Of a stretch of DNA of 64,000 nt, positions 39,588 through 59,700 are shown in pieces. How positions within the stretch are numbered: position 1 is the stretch's first letter; each line of letters opens with the position of its first letter. The translations under genes and the position numbers were made by a program. The notes beneath the pieces are model-generated. The model was not told where the DNA came from. It ran no database searches and was given only the letters and a program-made list of their open reading frames with translations. Source of the DNA: Nitzschia sp. DOCU1 (taxonomy: Eukaryota > Bacillariophyta > Bacillariophyceae > Bacillariales > Bacillariaceae); contig OX595985.1 in the NCBI GenBank assembly GCA_951394045.1, positions 4,402,001-4,466,000 on the forward strand. Reading direction: 5' to 3'.

Positions 39588-40763
39588 TCAGTTTTCATCG
39601 TCGCTAGCGACAAGGTTAGCCAAGAGTTCATCCACATTGAAGTTTTCCTCGTCGGGTGGATCAACCGCCTTGCGCTTGCGCTCGTCCTTGACCGCATCCT
39701 TGACCATGTTCTGGATCATGGCATGCAGTTCTTCTTTCTTGTTGGCGCCGCCATCGTCACGTACCCAAGTACGGTTGCCGTAACAAGGCTTCTTTTCGCC
39801 GTTCTTGATGAAATTTCCATGGGCGGCAGCCATCTTCTGGGCCTGCGCCACCACCATCTTGCAGTCCCCGGTGTTGTGGGACCAGTTAGGGCCATGGTAG
39901 GCACATTTAAAGGGAGGAGTCTTGTCATTGGCGCCGCGCTTAGCAGCGGGCTTCGAGTGATCCATTCTCGGGTCTCGCTTCCCCTTCGGAGGATGGGCGC
40001 CATCTGGCTTTGGCTTACGGACGTGATTAGCTTCATGTAACTTTTCAGTGAATTCGAGGCGCTCACAGAACTGGGTGAACTCATCCAAAGTGTGATCAAT
40101 CGGCTCAAAACCTTGTAGGATCATCTGCTGACGCCAACTAGCGGGGATAGCAAACTCTGCATGCTCGATAATCTCGTCCTTGGGTAGCTTGTTCCTGTCG
40201 CCACGCGTAGTATCAAACAACGCCAAATAATGGTTGAGCTGCTGGAAGCGACTGATGTACTCCTTCATGGTCATCTCGGTAGGCTTGCGACACAAACAGC
40301 GCATGTAGCGTTTCTGAGTTTGAAGTGCACGAGCCGGGAGAACGTAATTGGTGACTCCTTGTAGGGTCGCCTTGAGATTTGCAATCGTTTCGTTTCCAGC
40401 GGCTGCTGCCGACTCTTCGAACCTGGCGAGAGCCTTTCCGATGAGGATACGGCGATAGAACTCGTACCTCTGCGGACCAGTGGTCAAGTTCTGACCCTTG
40501 ATCACTTTTTCCGCCTTGTCTTGCAAGCGAAACCAGGTCTCGGCCGACTCGTCGCCATTGAAAGGCAGAATCGAGAGTTCAAACTGAGTCGAGTTTGGAT
40601 CGTCGGGAATGTTGCGGCACTTGAAGGTCACAAGCTTCTCTTTGTTCACAATCACTTCCGGTTCACGTTGGATAGGGATTGGAGCGCGTTGAAAACCCCT
40701 TTTCATCATGTCGTTCCGAGGGATAGCGGCGACAGCCGCGACGGTTGCGTTAGAAAGCTTCAT
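39588..40763 (-). CDS. Family 3 Gag
   Basis: 391 residues from ATG to TGA, without internal stops. It starts MKLSNATVAAVAAIPRNDM. A capsid-like middle (SAETWFRLQDKAEKVIKG, RRILIGKALARFEE, KRYMRCLCRKP) is followed by a basic linker and a Cys/His cluster CAYHGPNWSHNTGDC (CX2HX5HX4C), a variant knuckle. The C-terminus is charged. The stop is the sole barrier to the pol frame. A truncated copy is at 44435. Confidence 0.82.
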   Translation of the reverse strand: MKLSNATVAAVAAIPRNDMMKRGFQRAPIPIQREPEVIVNKEKLVTFKCRNIPDDPNSTQFELSILPFNGDESAETWFRLQDKAEKVIKGQNLTTGPQRYEFYRRILIGKALARFEESAAAAGNETIANLKATLQGVTNYVLPARALQTQKRYMRCLCRKPTEMTMKEYISRFQQLNHYLALFDTTRGDRNKLPKDEIIEHAEFAIPASWRQQMILQGFEPIDHTLDEFTQFCERLEFTEKLHEANHVRKPKPDGAHPPKGKRDPRMDHSKPAAKRGANDKTPPFKCAYHGPNWSHNTGDCKMVVAQAQKMAAAHGNFIKNGEKKPCYGNRTWVRDDGGANKKEELHAMIQNMVKDAVKDERKRKAVDPPDEENFNVDELLANLVASDDEN

Positions 40764-40803
40764 CTTGATGGTAAGTTAGTCTTGATCACGACGATTGTCG
40801 TGG

Positions 40804-40815
40804 AGTGTTAACACT
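40804..40815. promoter_or_regulatory. 12-bp palindrome at the primer-site position, family 3
   Basis: AGTGTTAACACT, one base from the 5' LTR end, perfect palindrome. The leader to the gag ATG is 53 bases. Confidence 0.6.
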
Positions 40816-40816
40816 A

Positions 40817-41337
40817 TGCACTACGTCGTTTGTAGGATCGAAATAGTTGTGAAAATTATGGCTAAGTTAAAAACTAGATGTATTTCTCATGCAAGTTGTC
40901 TCGTAGGCTCTCGTAATTCTAGTAGAGTCGAGACCTTTGACATGCATCGACAACAATCCGAACAGGAGGTTGATGCATCTTGTAGTAGACTAGCTACGAC
41001 ATTGTACTAGGGTTCTTTGGACGTCGTCAGCTACTCTGGAATAAAGTATAGTTACCTCAATGTCATCGAGGTGCCAGATCTTAGGTGGCATTGACACTAG
41101 GATCTCATCGGCATTCGACCAGCAGGAGTCATGCGCGATGCCTGTGTCGTGCAACGTCACGTCGTCGGTGACGTCAATAGGTTATGGGCCTGTCCGACGA
41201 TGTCCTAGCGTCCGCGTCCGCGCGCAACGCTTTCGTCATGCTACGTCATCACACATGATGTCACACATGACTAAGTAGACTAATAATTTTGGACTACAAT
41301 CATTCGAAGGAGTCGACGTGCAAAGCAGTGTACTGCA
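40817..41337 (-). repeat. Family 3 5' LTR
   Basis: 521 bp, partner of 36107-36637. It lies between the palindrome and the CCGG target duplication. Confidence 0.9.
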
Positions 41338-41349
41338 CCGGGATAGGGC
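41338..41349 (+). repeat. End of the split family 2 LTR (2d)
   Basis: CCGGGATAGGGCA-like end of the LTR that begins at 35496. It restores a full LTR when the family 3 element is removed. LINE sequence follows directly. Confidence 0.85.
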
Positions 41350-43287
41350 ACATCCAAGGCGAAGGCCAGGTGTTACTCTTCGTCAAACACTGGCGCACTG
41401 GCACGATGATTTCAGACACTCTCCGTATTGACTTAGCATGGCACCAATGGCAATCTGGGCTGAGTACATCGATCCTCCTTGACGTCACTACCCCGCTCCC
41501 ACACGTCGAAGGACGGTGGATTCCAAGCTCCGGGTCGATGAAGATTTTGTCCCCCCGCTGCAACGGCTCGGCGACTCCCACCTCATGGAACACGCAGTCA
41601 ACGATTTCACCCTGTCCCCCAAAGATATCCGCGTCATCAATTATTGCCGTTTATTCCTTCACGTTGCTACCGTGTCCGACCTGTTCAACGCCGATGGTAG
41701 TCGCATCCTGGCCCACATTTGGAACTGTTCCCGGCCACCATGGTTCGACCCTGCCGCCCCAGTCCCCACCAGATAAAACATCGCTGGCAATCCTTCCTCC
41801 TCACTTGGTGTACTCCAAGTGGATACGCACAACCATCAGTAGACCTTAGCAGGTGGCTGTACCCTGCGGACCAATTACATCTCCGCCATGAAAGCTACGC
41901 CATCTTAGGCCCATACACGACAGTATATCACTGGTCGGGCGGCTCGTATTGGGAATGCCTACCAAGCCCCTCCATCCCCAGCGTTTTTGTTTTGACCCGG
42001 GCCACTACCTGGACCCCAACCGCCGATTCCGTTCCAGTGGATACTCGTCGGATATCCTCATCTGACATCAGCCTCCTCCACTATCCGGCAACACCGCCAC
42101 CCCCTCGGCCTGTCCCATTTTACCACGATTTCGACAAATACATCGAACGATTACCAGCCTGGGAGCAACCACTTCTCGCCAATATACAATTCCTGGTCGA
42201 ACCCAACCTGGTCATGCATCACCTCACGACTTTGGATATCGCCGATGCCCTGCTAGTTGTCTCCGACGGCGGCGCTATCCCTGCAGTCACCATGAGCTTC
42301 GGTGTCGTCATCGGCACTGAATATGGAATCCCCTTGATCGAAAACTCGGGCATAGCCTTCGGTGAGCCTTCCTCTTTCCGTGCTGAAGGCACTGGCCAAC
42401 TTTCCGGCCTCCGCATTCTGCACCATGTATGCCAATATACTGGCGAGCCCATGCCATCCAATCTTAAAATCCGCGCAATCAGCGACAATGCTGGCCTCAT
42501 CAAACGCGATACCGCCCGAACTCAGCACAAGGTTGTCTACCCCAACGCAACGTTAGCATCGGATTGGGACTTGACCGAGGCAATCCACGCATCCTACGAC
42601 GATATCCACCATGATCAGATGACATACAAATGGGTGAAAGGTCACCAAGATCGCTCCAAAGGCCCACTTACCACCGCCGCCCGTTACAACATCCGAGCCG
42701 ACGAACTGGCCACCTCAGCTATGATCGGCCATCCCCCGAATCCCTTGCTGACTCCGATGCACCCTCGTACACGATGCATATTTGACTTGAACGGCCGCTC
42801 CATCCATGGCCACCATGTCGCCGCCATCCACCGAGCAGCAGCCGAGCCAACTTATTTCACATACCTTGAGCAAAGACATTCATGGTCGGTGGACACCAGA
42901 AAATCAATTGATTGGACTTGCTTCCGATCGGCGGCAAAAAGTTATTCTCCATCCGACGTCCATTGCCTCAAACTCGTCCACGACAAACTCCCCACGAAAT
43001 CGCAGAAAGCAAAAATGGAGCCATGGGTCGATCATCTTTGCCTGCATTGCAAGTGCCCGGAGACATTCGACCATATCATGCTGTGCGCCCGACCACTCGC
43101 CGTCGAATTCCGCAGTCGTATTGTCCAGGAAATTGACCGTTACTGCGACAATCATCAAGCACCCGCCACCTTTACCCAGCTCTACCGAGACATGTTGTCC
43201 GCCTGGCTATCCGGCCGCGACCCGACACCACTCCATCCGGTCATTGGCCCTGCCCAACAAGCAGTCGGTTGGCGACTCTTTCCTTGA
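41350..43287 (+). pseudogene. LINE ORF2 C-terminal half with RNase H
   Basis: The sequence is read in three frames (shifts near 41515 and 41775), then a long frame to 43287. The early part has KHWRTGTMISDTLRIDLAWHQ and NYCRLFLHVATVSDLFN, typical of the region after the RT in diatom LINE-like elements. The later frame carries an RNase HI domain with the four acids visible: Asp in VSDGGA, Glu in RAEGTG, Asp in ISDNAGL and Asp in the RADELA motif. A zinc-knuckle-like CLHCKCPETFDHIMLC follows. RT and endonuclease are absent (5' truncation, normal for LINEs). A TGA at 43285 separates it from the terminal frame. Confidence 0.75.
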
Positions 43288-43983
43288 GGGTTCCTCTCCC
43301 AGGAATGGCGCAACTTGCTAGAAACCACCGCCCACCGCGAAGCCATGGACCGGCTGAACGCACGGTATGACACCGGGGACACCTCCGACTCAGACAGCAG
43401 CGAGCTCGAATTCTATATTGACTGTATCACCAACCATCAACCGGCAACGAATACGACTGCATCATCCAACCCCGACCTCTTTCTTTCGGGACTGATCAAA
43501 ATTGTCTGGCGAGAACTCAGCACCCTTTGGCAACAACACCTCGACGATATTCATGCTTGGGATCTGGCCATATCGTCACCTGCCAAACATCTGGAATTGG
43601 TCACACGAGTTCGACTCATCCACCACCAACGATCCAAGGTTCTTTTCGAACACCGGGAAAAATATTTTCAGCAAGACCTAGAAAAATACCTCGACACGGC
43701 CACCACGAATCAACTTGCCACGTACCTCCGCACATACCAACCAGCGATTGCAGCCAGCATGCGCAACGCCAGCAAACGAGACAAGAACACCCCGTCCCTT
43801 CTTACTTATATCGGCTTAACGAGACGTACGATCTCTTCGGCCATCCCTCCCGATCCGACCACTCCTTTGGCAGAGGGGCAATTCCATCACAAGCATTCAA
43901 AATGGCGACCAGACAAACATGGGCAACAATCCATCCGAAAATTTTTCTCCCCTTCCTCAAAATTATCTACTACCCTTCTTTGA
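43288..43983 (+). pseudogene. LINE ORF2 extreme C-terminus after a stop
   Basis: Same frame as the RNase H part. It begins GFLSQEWRNLLETTAHREAM and ends with a basic segment HHKHSKWRPDKHGQQSIRKF. A diverged homologue of its first 50 residues lies on the minus strand at 55791-55940 (GFLSIQWRDHLQTTTHRAAI), which shows that this domain belongs to the element. Confidence 0.65.
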
Positions 43984-44118
43984 AAGGGGGCTTGCCCCCT
44001 TTCCCCCTCCCTCCCCGACAACGCCAACCACGCTTCAGAGGGGTCGCCCCCTCTCTCCCCCCTCCTCACCTACTCGGTGTTACACTAGTGTAGCTCCCAA
44101 GTGGCTGCGCTTCGCGCA
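43982..44118 (+). other. LINE 3' UTR with three GC-rich stem-loops
   Basis: GAAAGGGGGC-tt-GCCCCCTTTC (43982-44003), GAGGGG-tcgc-CCCCTC (44038-44053) and TGCGC-ttc-GCGCA (44106-44118) stand in a row at the end of the element. Confidence 0.6.
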
Positions 44119-44148
44119 CCACTATAATCAGATATAAAATTGATATTG

Positions 44149-44383
44149 ATATACTTTATTCCAGAGTAGCTGACAACGTCCAAGGAACCCTAGTGGAACG
44201 TCGTGGCTAGTCTACTACAAGATGCATCAACCTCCTGTTCGGATTGTTGTCGATGCATGTCAATATCTCGACTCTACTAAAACTACGAGAGGCTACGAGA
44301 CAACTTTGTATGATGAAACAAGTTATTCCTAAAGCTAGTCATAATTTTCACAACTATTTCGATCCTACAAACGACGTAGTGCA
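44149..44383 (+). repeat. Family 3 LTR, 3' half, plus orientation
   Basis: It begins inside the LTR at ATACTTTATTCC and ends CGTAGTGCA. A palindrome (44385-44396) and gag follow, so it is the truncated 5' LTR of a plus-strand copy. Confidence 0.85.
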
Positions 44384-44384
44384 C

Positions 44385-44396
44385 AGTGTTAACACT
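44385..44396. promoter_or_regulatory. 12-bp palindrome at the primer-site position, family 3 (second copy)
   Basis: AGTGTTAACACT again, one base from the LTR end; the spacer base is C here and T in the other copy. Confidence 0.6.
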
Positions 44397-44434
44397 CCAC
44401 TACAATCGTCGTGATCAAGATTAAGTTATTCAAG

Positions 44435-44877
44435 ATGAAGCTCTCTAACGCAACCGTTGCCGCCGCCGCGGCCATTCCTCAACATGACATGACGAGAAAG
44501 GGTTTCCAACGAGCCCCGATTCCAATCCAACGTGAACCTGAAGTTGTGGTGAACAAAGAAAAGTTGGTTACCTTCAAATGCCGCAATGTTCCGGATGACC
44601 CAACCTCCACTCAGTTTGAACTGTCGGTTCTTCTGTTCAACGGCGACGAGTCGCCTGAAACTTGGTTCCGTCTCCAGGAAAAGGCAAACTGGTCCGCAAA
44701 GGTATGAATTCTATCGCCGTATCCTTACCGGCAAGGCCCTCGCCAGGTTCGAGGAAACCGCAGCGACCGCTGGGAACGAAACTACCGCGAATTTGAAGAC
44801 CGTCCTCCAAGGAGTGACGAACTACGTTCTGCCAGCGCGCACCTTGCAGACCCAGAAACGTTACATGCGCCGTTTGT
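44435..44877 (+). pseudogene. Family 3 Gag N-terminal fragment
   Basis: It starts MKLSNATVAAAAAIPQHDM. About 31 bases are missing near 44690, shifting the frame. It breaks at codon KRYMRRL, where a family 3 LTR in the opposite orientation begins. Confidence 0.8.
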
Positions 44878-45804
<927 letters not shown>

Positions 45805-45829
45805 CATTTTTAAAACTCCCGTTTGAAGG

Positions 45830-50963
<5,134 letters not shown>

Positions 50964-51186
50964 GAGTCATGCGCGATGCTTGCGTCACGTAACGTCACGT
51001 CATTGTCGACGTCAATAGGTAATGGGCCTTGTCCGACGATGTCCGAGACCGGCCTAGCGTCCGCGTCCCCGCGCAACGCTTTCGTCATGCTACGTCATCA
51101 CACATGATGTCACACATGACTAATTAGACTAGTAATTTTGGACTACAATCATTCGAAGGAGTCGACGTGCAAAGCAGTGTACTGCA
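50964..51186 (-). repeat. Family 3 3' LTR, second part
   Basis: It resumes the LTR begun at 44878 and ends GTGTACTGCA. Internal family 3 sequence follows. Confidence 0.85.
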
Positions 51187-51750
51187 CCCGCCCCCATAAC
51201 GGAGGGACAGGACTTAACTATGATAGGGATGTATGTTACGAATGTTCCAAGTCTGAGTAACTGCACCCTTCTGGATACGTACTGTACCGTTGTCATTCAC
51301 GGCAACTATTGGATACGGACCATCGTAGGGGTTAGCACCGAACTTACGTTGTTGGTCCTGCATGATCATGATCTGTTGGCCTACGCGATACTCATACGGT
51401 AATCGCGTTTTGTTTTCTGCCGCATTGTTCTTCGCAATGCGCTGCATCTTGCGCTCACGGATGAGTTGGCTTCGAAGCGGGTGTTGAGAATAGCATCTCT
51501 ACCAAATACTAGTTGCATCGGCGTAGCCTGTAGCGTAGTGTGGTATGTCGCATGAACGGCGAACATCATGGCTGCCAGGATTCCATCGAGTCCGACCGTG
51601 TCATCTGAGTGCTGCAGTTCAAACGTACGAATCATGTTCCCGATAGTTTGGTGTACTCGTTCGAGTATTGTGTTCGCCTGCGGATTCCTCGCAGTGATTG
51701 GGCGTGCGAGCACGCCATAGTCTTCCTTGACCATTCGCCGGAATTCGCGT
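51187..51750 (-). pseudogene. Family 3 integrase C-terminal fragment
   Basis: Minus-strand match to 36638-37200. A short deletion near 51466 breaks the frame in two (FEANWKLIRE region). It ends at CGCCGGAATTCG, where the copia tail starts. Confidence 0.8.
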
Positions 51751-52072
51751 AAGGAGCTTGTGAGACAGGTGTTGTTCTAAGTCGCGTCTGACTCATCGAG
51801 GGGGTGGCCTAAGCTTGTTGGCCATTCATGTTGGACGTCCTGCGATGGGGCAGGTACCTCGGGCAAAATAGGTTCTCTTCGTTGAGGATAGTGCGATGTG
51901 ATCGGACTCCTAGCTCCGTCTCCCATCGAGGGGACCGTTATTTCCCCGAAGGAGTGGCATGGTTTAGTCTAGTTAGTCAAGCCGGGTGTTCGTATCCCGC
52001 GCGGTAATGCCATAATATTGTTTGTTGATGACTTTTATTACTGTTGTTACGTTTTGAGTGGCTACGCGTCAC

Positions 52073-52085
<13 letters not shown>
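51750..52085 (+). repeat. Second copy of the copia 3' tail
   Basis: It holds the last codons of copia pol (KELVRQVLF, stop) and the tail seen at 2588-2942, with a 21-bp deletion near 51868. The tRNA-like segment is at 51955-52012. It joins gypsy family 3 at the same base as the first copy. Confidence 0.85.
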
Positions 52086-55790
<3,705 letters not shown>

Positions 55791-55940
55791 CAATGAAGTT
55801 GATGTAGAACTCTAGTTTGCAGCTGTCGGACTCCTCAGGAAATTCCACATATGCTGAATTCAACTTGTCAATTGCAGCACGGTGCGTTGTTGTTTGTAAA
55901 TGGTCTCTCCACTGGATGGAGAGGAATCCGTGCAAAAGAA
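55791..55940 (-). pseudogene. LINE ORF2 C-terminal fragment
   Basis: It encodes GFLSIQWRDHLQTTTHRAAI and [11 protein letters not shown], homologous to 43288-43430 (GFLSQEWRNLLETTAHREAM, ELEFYIDCI). About half the residues agree, so it is a different, older LINE copy. Confidence 0.65.
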
Positions 55941-56049
55941 GATGCCAATCTACACACAACTAGTAGTAAAGCAACCAGTGCAGCAAGGAATCCATGCAAA
56001 AGAAGATGCCAATCTACACACAACTAGTAGTAAAGCAACCAGTGCAGCA
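55922..56049. repeat. 64-bp tandem duplication (2 units)
   Basis: Units 55922-55985 and 55986-56049 differ at one or two bases. They follow the LINE fragment. Confidence 0.9.
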
Positions 56050-56050
56050 G

Positions 56051-56154
56051 TCAGGTATTTGCTCAAACACTTGTGCTGGCTATTTAATGAGAATAAATGT
56101 GATCAAAGTGAAATTTGAATTGTTGAAAGGTTGCAGTCAAGTAAATAGCAGGTG
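56051..56154 (-). repeat. 104-bp inverted repeat, left arm, in a host gene fragment
   Basis: It is the exact reverse complement of 62630-62733 as far as I can read. On the minus strand it encodes PAIYLTATFQQFKFHFDH, part of a host gene; the gene's upstream part continues to about 56210 (GAALEFHRAMK). Confidence 0.85.
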
Positions 56155-56284
56155 ATTTCATAGCTCTATGAAATTCCAAGGCAGCTCCCATGTCCACTAG
56201 CAAAATTCAAGAGTGAGGTTTATGCCCTTGGCAAACCTAAGTATTGGTCATTATATTCTAATTAAAAATATACCTTCCAGACTT

Positions 56285-56311
56285 GCCAACATAGGTAGTG
56301 ACTATGTTGGC
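56285..56311. other. Perfect 10-bp hairpin and degenerate short repeats
   Basis: GCCAACATAG-gtagtga-CTATGTTGGC. It is followed by a run of related words (CTATGTTGGC, TTATGTTGGC, TATGTCAGC) to about 56355, so it may be a decayed minisatellite. Confidence 0.6.
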
Positions 56312-56349
56312 CTGTGTTGACTTTATGTTGGCTTTATGTCAGCCCTATG

Positions 56350-56755
56350 TCAGCTGATGTCAAAAATTCAAGTTTGAGTGTTTCTCAGCATTCACTCCGA
56401 CATTCATCCAATGATAGGCATGGAATAAGTTGTCAGGAACCCGGTTAAAAATGTCCACTGGGTCCTTGGGTGCAATTTCGTAAGCAAATATATGATCAAA
56501 GTGAAATCCAAATCGTTCAAAGTTTTGAGTCAAGTAAATTGCCGGTGATACAAATTGTCCATGAAAGTCCAAGGCAGCCCCCATATCCACCAGCACAATT
56601 CTTGAGTGTGGTCTCAGTTGCTGGCAGTAGGCAGCAAAGTCGTGTACTAAGTAGTCTAGTCCCAGCAAGCTGAAGAACAACCACCAGTAGCATTTGCCGT
56701 GCAGGCCTTTGTAGCAGTCAGAGTGCAGGTCAAGTTCTTTTGGAGGAATTCATGG
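56350..56755 (-). pseudogene. Host gene fragment, diatom methyltransferase-like family (tentative)
   Basis: The minus frame reads KELDLHSDCYKGLHGKCYWW, FFSLLGLDYLVHDF, IVLVDMGAALDFHGQ, PAIYLTQNFERFGFHFDHIF and AYHWMNVGVNAEK, then stops after NLNF. I recall a diatom family with this wording and a following LDID motif that may be FkbM-like methyltransferases, but the catalytic part is missing here, so the function is uncertain. The 3' end is lost; the 5' end runs into copia at about 56750. Two more pieces of a related gene lie at 56051-56210 and 62630-62850. Confidence 0.5.
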
Positions 56756-59700
56756 TCGTGGTGAACAAGACCTTGGACGCAATCTTGAGAGCGCCGATGT
56801 TGTCTTTGAGGACGACTGACTCGAGTTGCTTGTTGGCAATCAACATTGTAGTGGAGTCCTTTCCGGGGTGATGTTTGAAAACAACCAGCTCGTCGAGGAT
56901 GCGGCGCAAAGGCAGAAGCGACCTGATGCAATCGGAAAGAGAGACGTATTCGGCTTCGCAGGTACTCAAGCTGACGATCGATTGAAGAACACTCTTCCAA
57001 ACGATGGGGCAGCCTGCGTAAGCGATGACGTATCCGGACCGGGACAGCGCGGCTTCTCGTAGGTGGCTGGTCTGGGTGGAGAATAATCCGCAGAAATCTG
57101 CATCAGCGTGGGCGGTCAGTTGGTGCTTCATGTTCGGAATGAAGATGATGCCTTTGGTCTGCGTCCCCAAGAGGTATCGACAAAGATACTTCACAAACAT
57201 TTGACAATCTTTGTTCGGGGCGTTGGTGAAGCGAGCTGCAGAGTGAACGGCGTAGGCAATGTCTGGCCTCGTATTGGTGGCGAGGAAATTCAGCTTTCCA
57301 ACAATGGAACAGAAGGACCAGGGGGCATCGAACGGTTCAGCATCCGGGTTGGTACGCAGCGGGTCTTTTGCAGGTATGGCTTTGGTGTTGCTAGTGCTGG
57401 TAGAGCGCTTACCAGAGTCATCATCGATGGCCGCTAACCCAACATCAGAAAGGATCTGATCGATCAAGCCGGTCTGAGTCATTTCGAATGCAAAGGGGCC
57501 GTGCTCCGGAGCTGGACGGATCCGGACACCGAGGAAATCTTCGACGTTCCCTTCGTCTCGTAGGACAAAATGCTTGGACAGGGCGGCTTTCAAGTCATCA
57601 ATCACCGTTTGGGACGCACCAAATATGCAGCAATCATCCGTATAGACCGTCAGCAAGCAGTCCTCCCGTATGAATAGGCATGGGTCGACCTTGGACTGTG
57701 CAAATCCGAATTCCTCAGACAGAAGGGTGTCCCGAAGGAAAAGAAACCAGTTGCGGGCTCCTTGCCTCGTACCATAGAGGTTCTTCAGGAGCTGGAGGCA
57801 GTGCTCGTTATCGCGGAACTTCGGATCGTCATGCTGGCGGAGGGAGTTGGTGCTATGGTCGACGTACCATCCTTGAGGCACGGCCAAGAAGACATCAGTG
57901 TCAATGTCAGCTTGAGTGAAAGCCTGAGCAAAATCGACCTGTGCATTGACCAAGCCGAGCATGGCCGCATATATTAGCATGAGTCGGACCGTGCTCCACT
58001 GAACGACGGGAGCATAAGTTTCAGTGAAATCACGGTTTTGCTCTTGCATGCTGCCGTCGGCGCAGATGCGGCTTTTGTATTTCAGGAGGCTGCCGTCGGG
58101 GTGACGCTTACGACGATAGGACCAGACAGCATTCAGGAGGCGGGCAGAGCTGGGAAGGTCAGAACGGGGAAGAACGCACCAAACTTTTCCTTTTTCGAGA
58201 GTGGAAATCTCGTCAGCCTGTGAACGAATAAAATCGCAACAATCATCCGCCCGAAACATCTCGCTTTGTGTCAGGACGTCGGGGTTTGTGCTAAGAGCAC
58301 AAGCGTGCAGACTGTCTAGGTTTAACGATCCATCGATCGGTGAGCAGTCGAGAGCAGCGCGGGCAATGCCATCCCAATCGTTGGGACTGATGGCAGCCAA
58401 TTTATCGGGAAAAGCAGGTTCGACCACAGAACCGCTGGGCAGCTGCGATGAAGCAGCGTTGGCAACAAATGCCACATCAGGAGGCAGAGAGTAACCCAAG
58501 GACCGGATGAGCGCTCTAATCTGGTCGGGGCCCAAGGACGGCATCGAAACCACATCGGCCGTAGAAACTCCCTCGGGTTCTGCAGCTGGTAAAAAGGAGG
58601 CGAAATCGGTGTGCAAGCGTTTGGGAGGCGGAGCAGATGCATCGGATAGACGCCATTTGGCCAAGGCTAGTGCCGCGGCGGCGTGCCGGTGGTGCTCAAA
58701 AAGCAACTCCCTCGCAGCGCCCGCAGTCTGATCAATGTATCGCTGATTTATCTGCGCATCGGGGTAGACCGAGAATTGATCCTTGTGTTTCCACCGGTTC
58801 TCAGGTGCAGCAATCAACCGACCGATGGCTTCAATTATAGCGGTGGGATTTTCTTGCTGACACAGAAGGCCAGCCGAATGAAAGTCATCGTCAAACACCA
58901 CATGATAAGCAGGACTAACCAATTGGGTCCGGGGGTTATAGACCAGCGGGACATTTGAGGCATGTTCAGGGGAGTGACCAATATAGATCCCCTGGTACGA
59001 CCGCTCACGCCACTTCGGATGCGGTTGTCCATCAGCCAGAGATGGATCAAGAACGAAAACGGGACAGCCAAATGGATGGAAAGATGAGGCGTCATACGGG
59101 CCATCCGACATGGTGAACATTTCAAATGGGGTAGCAAAGCCAGGGCCAGCAGATTTGTATCGCGGGGTATGATTGTGGAGGAGAACGGCATGTTGAAAGG
59201 CAAAGCTCCAAAATGATTCATCAATCATGCCAGGAAAATGAGACATTGCCTCCAATAATAAAATGCGGGCCGTTCGGGTGAACACGCCAATGTACCGTTT
59301 GGCAACACCGTTTTGAAAGTGGGCACCGATGCCGCTGAACGACATAGATTGACCTGCCGCAGCGACGGATGAACGAAACTTCTGACTTGCAAAAACGCCA
59401 TTGTCAGCGCGATAGTGCCGAACATGCACATCATAGCGACGACAATCAGCCTCGAAGGACTGCTTACTAGCCACAGTGGGCTCGGCTGCGGTTGACTCTT
59501 GGAGACAAGATTTTGCATATTTGGAAAATGCATCCACAAACACCGTACTGCACTTGTAGCGCCTATTTGAAGGGCGGCCTCTTGTGAAAGGAATCCGTCC
59601 GCCCAAGGCGGATTCCATTTGATCGACTGCGATAAAATCGCCAGGAGCCTCAATGGGAATAGTCGAACTCCCTATCTCATGAGAGTGAGGGCGCCGATGC

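Larger units (their letters stand above)
36107..41337 (-). mobile_element. Gypsy family 3 element with both LTRs, internally deleted
   Basis: 5231 bp. LTRs lie at 36107-36637 (3') and 40817-41337 (5') with TGCA...TGCA termini. CCGG stands at both junctions (36103-36106 and 41338-41341), a 4-bp target duplication inside a family 2 LTR. Inside are gag, a TGA, protease, a deleted RT, RNase H and integrase. It is the most complete copy of family 3 here and serves as the reference for the fragments. Confidence 0.9.

Noticed and set aside
43887..44137. Small frames over the LINE 3' UTR
   Set aside because: They come from the GC-rich hairpins.
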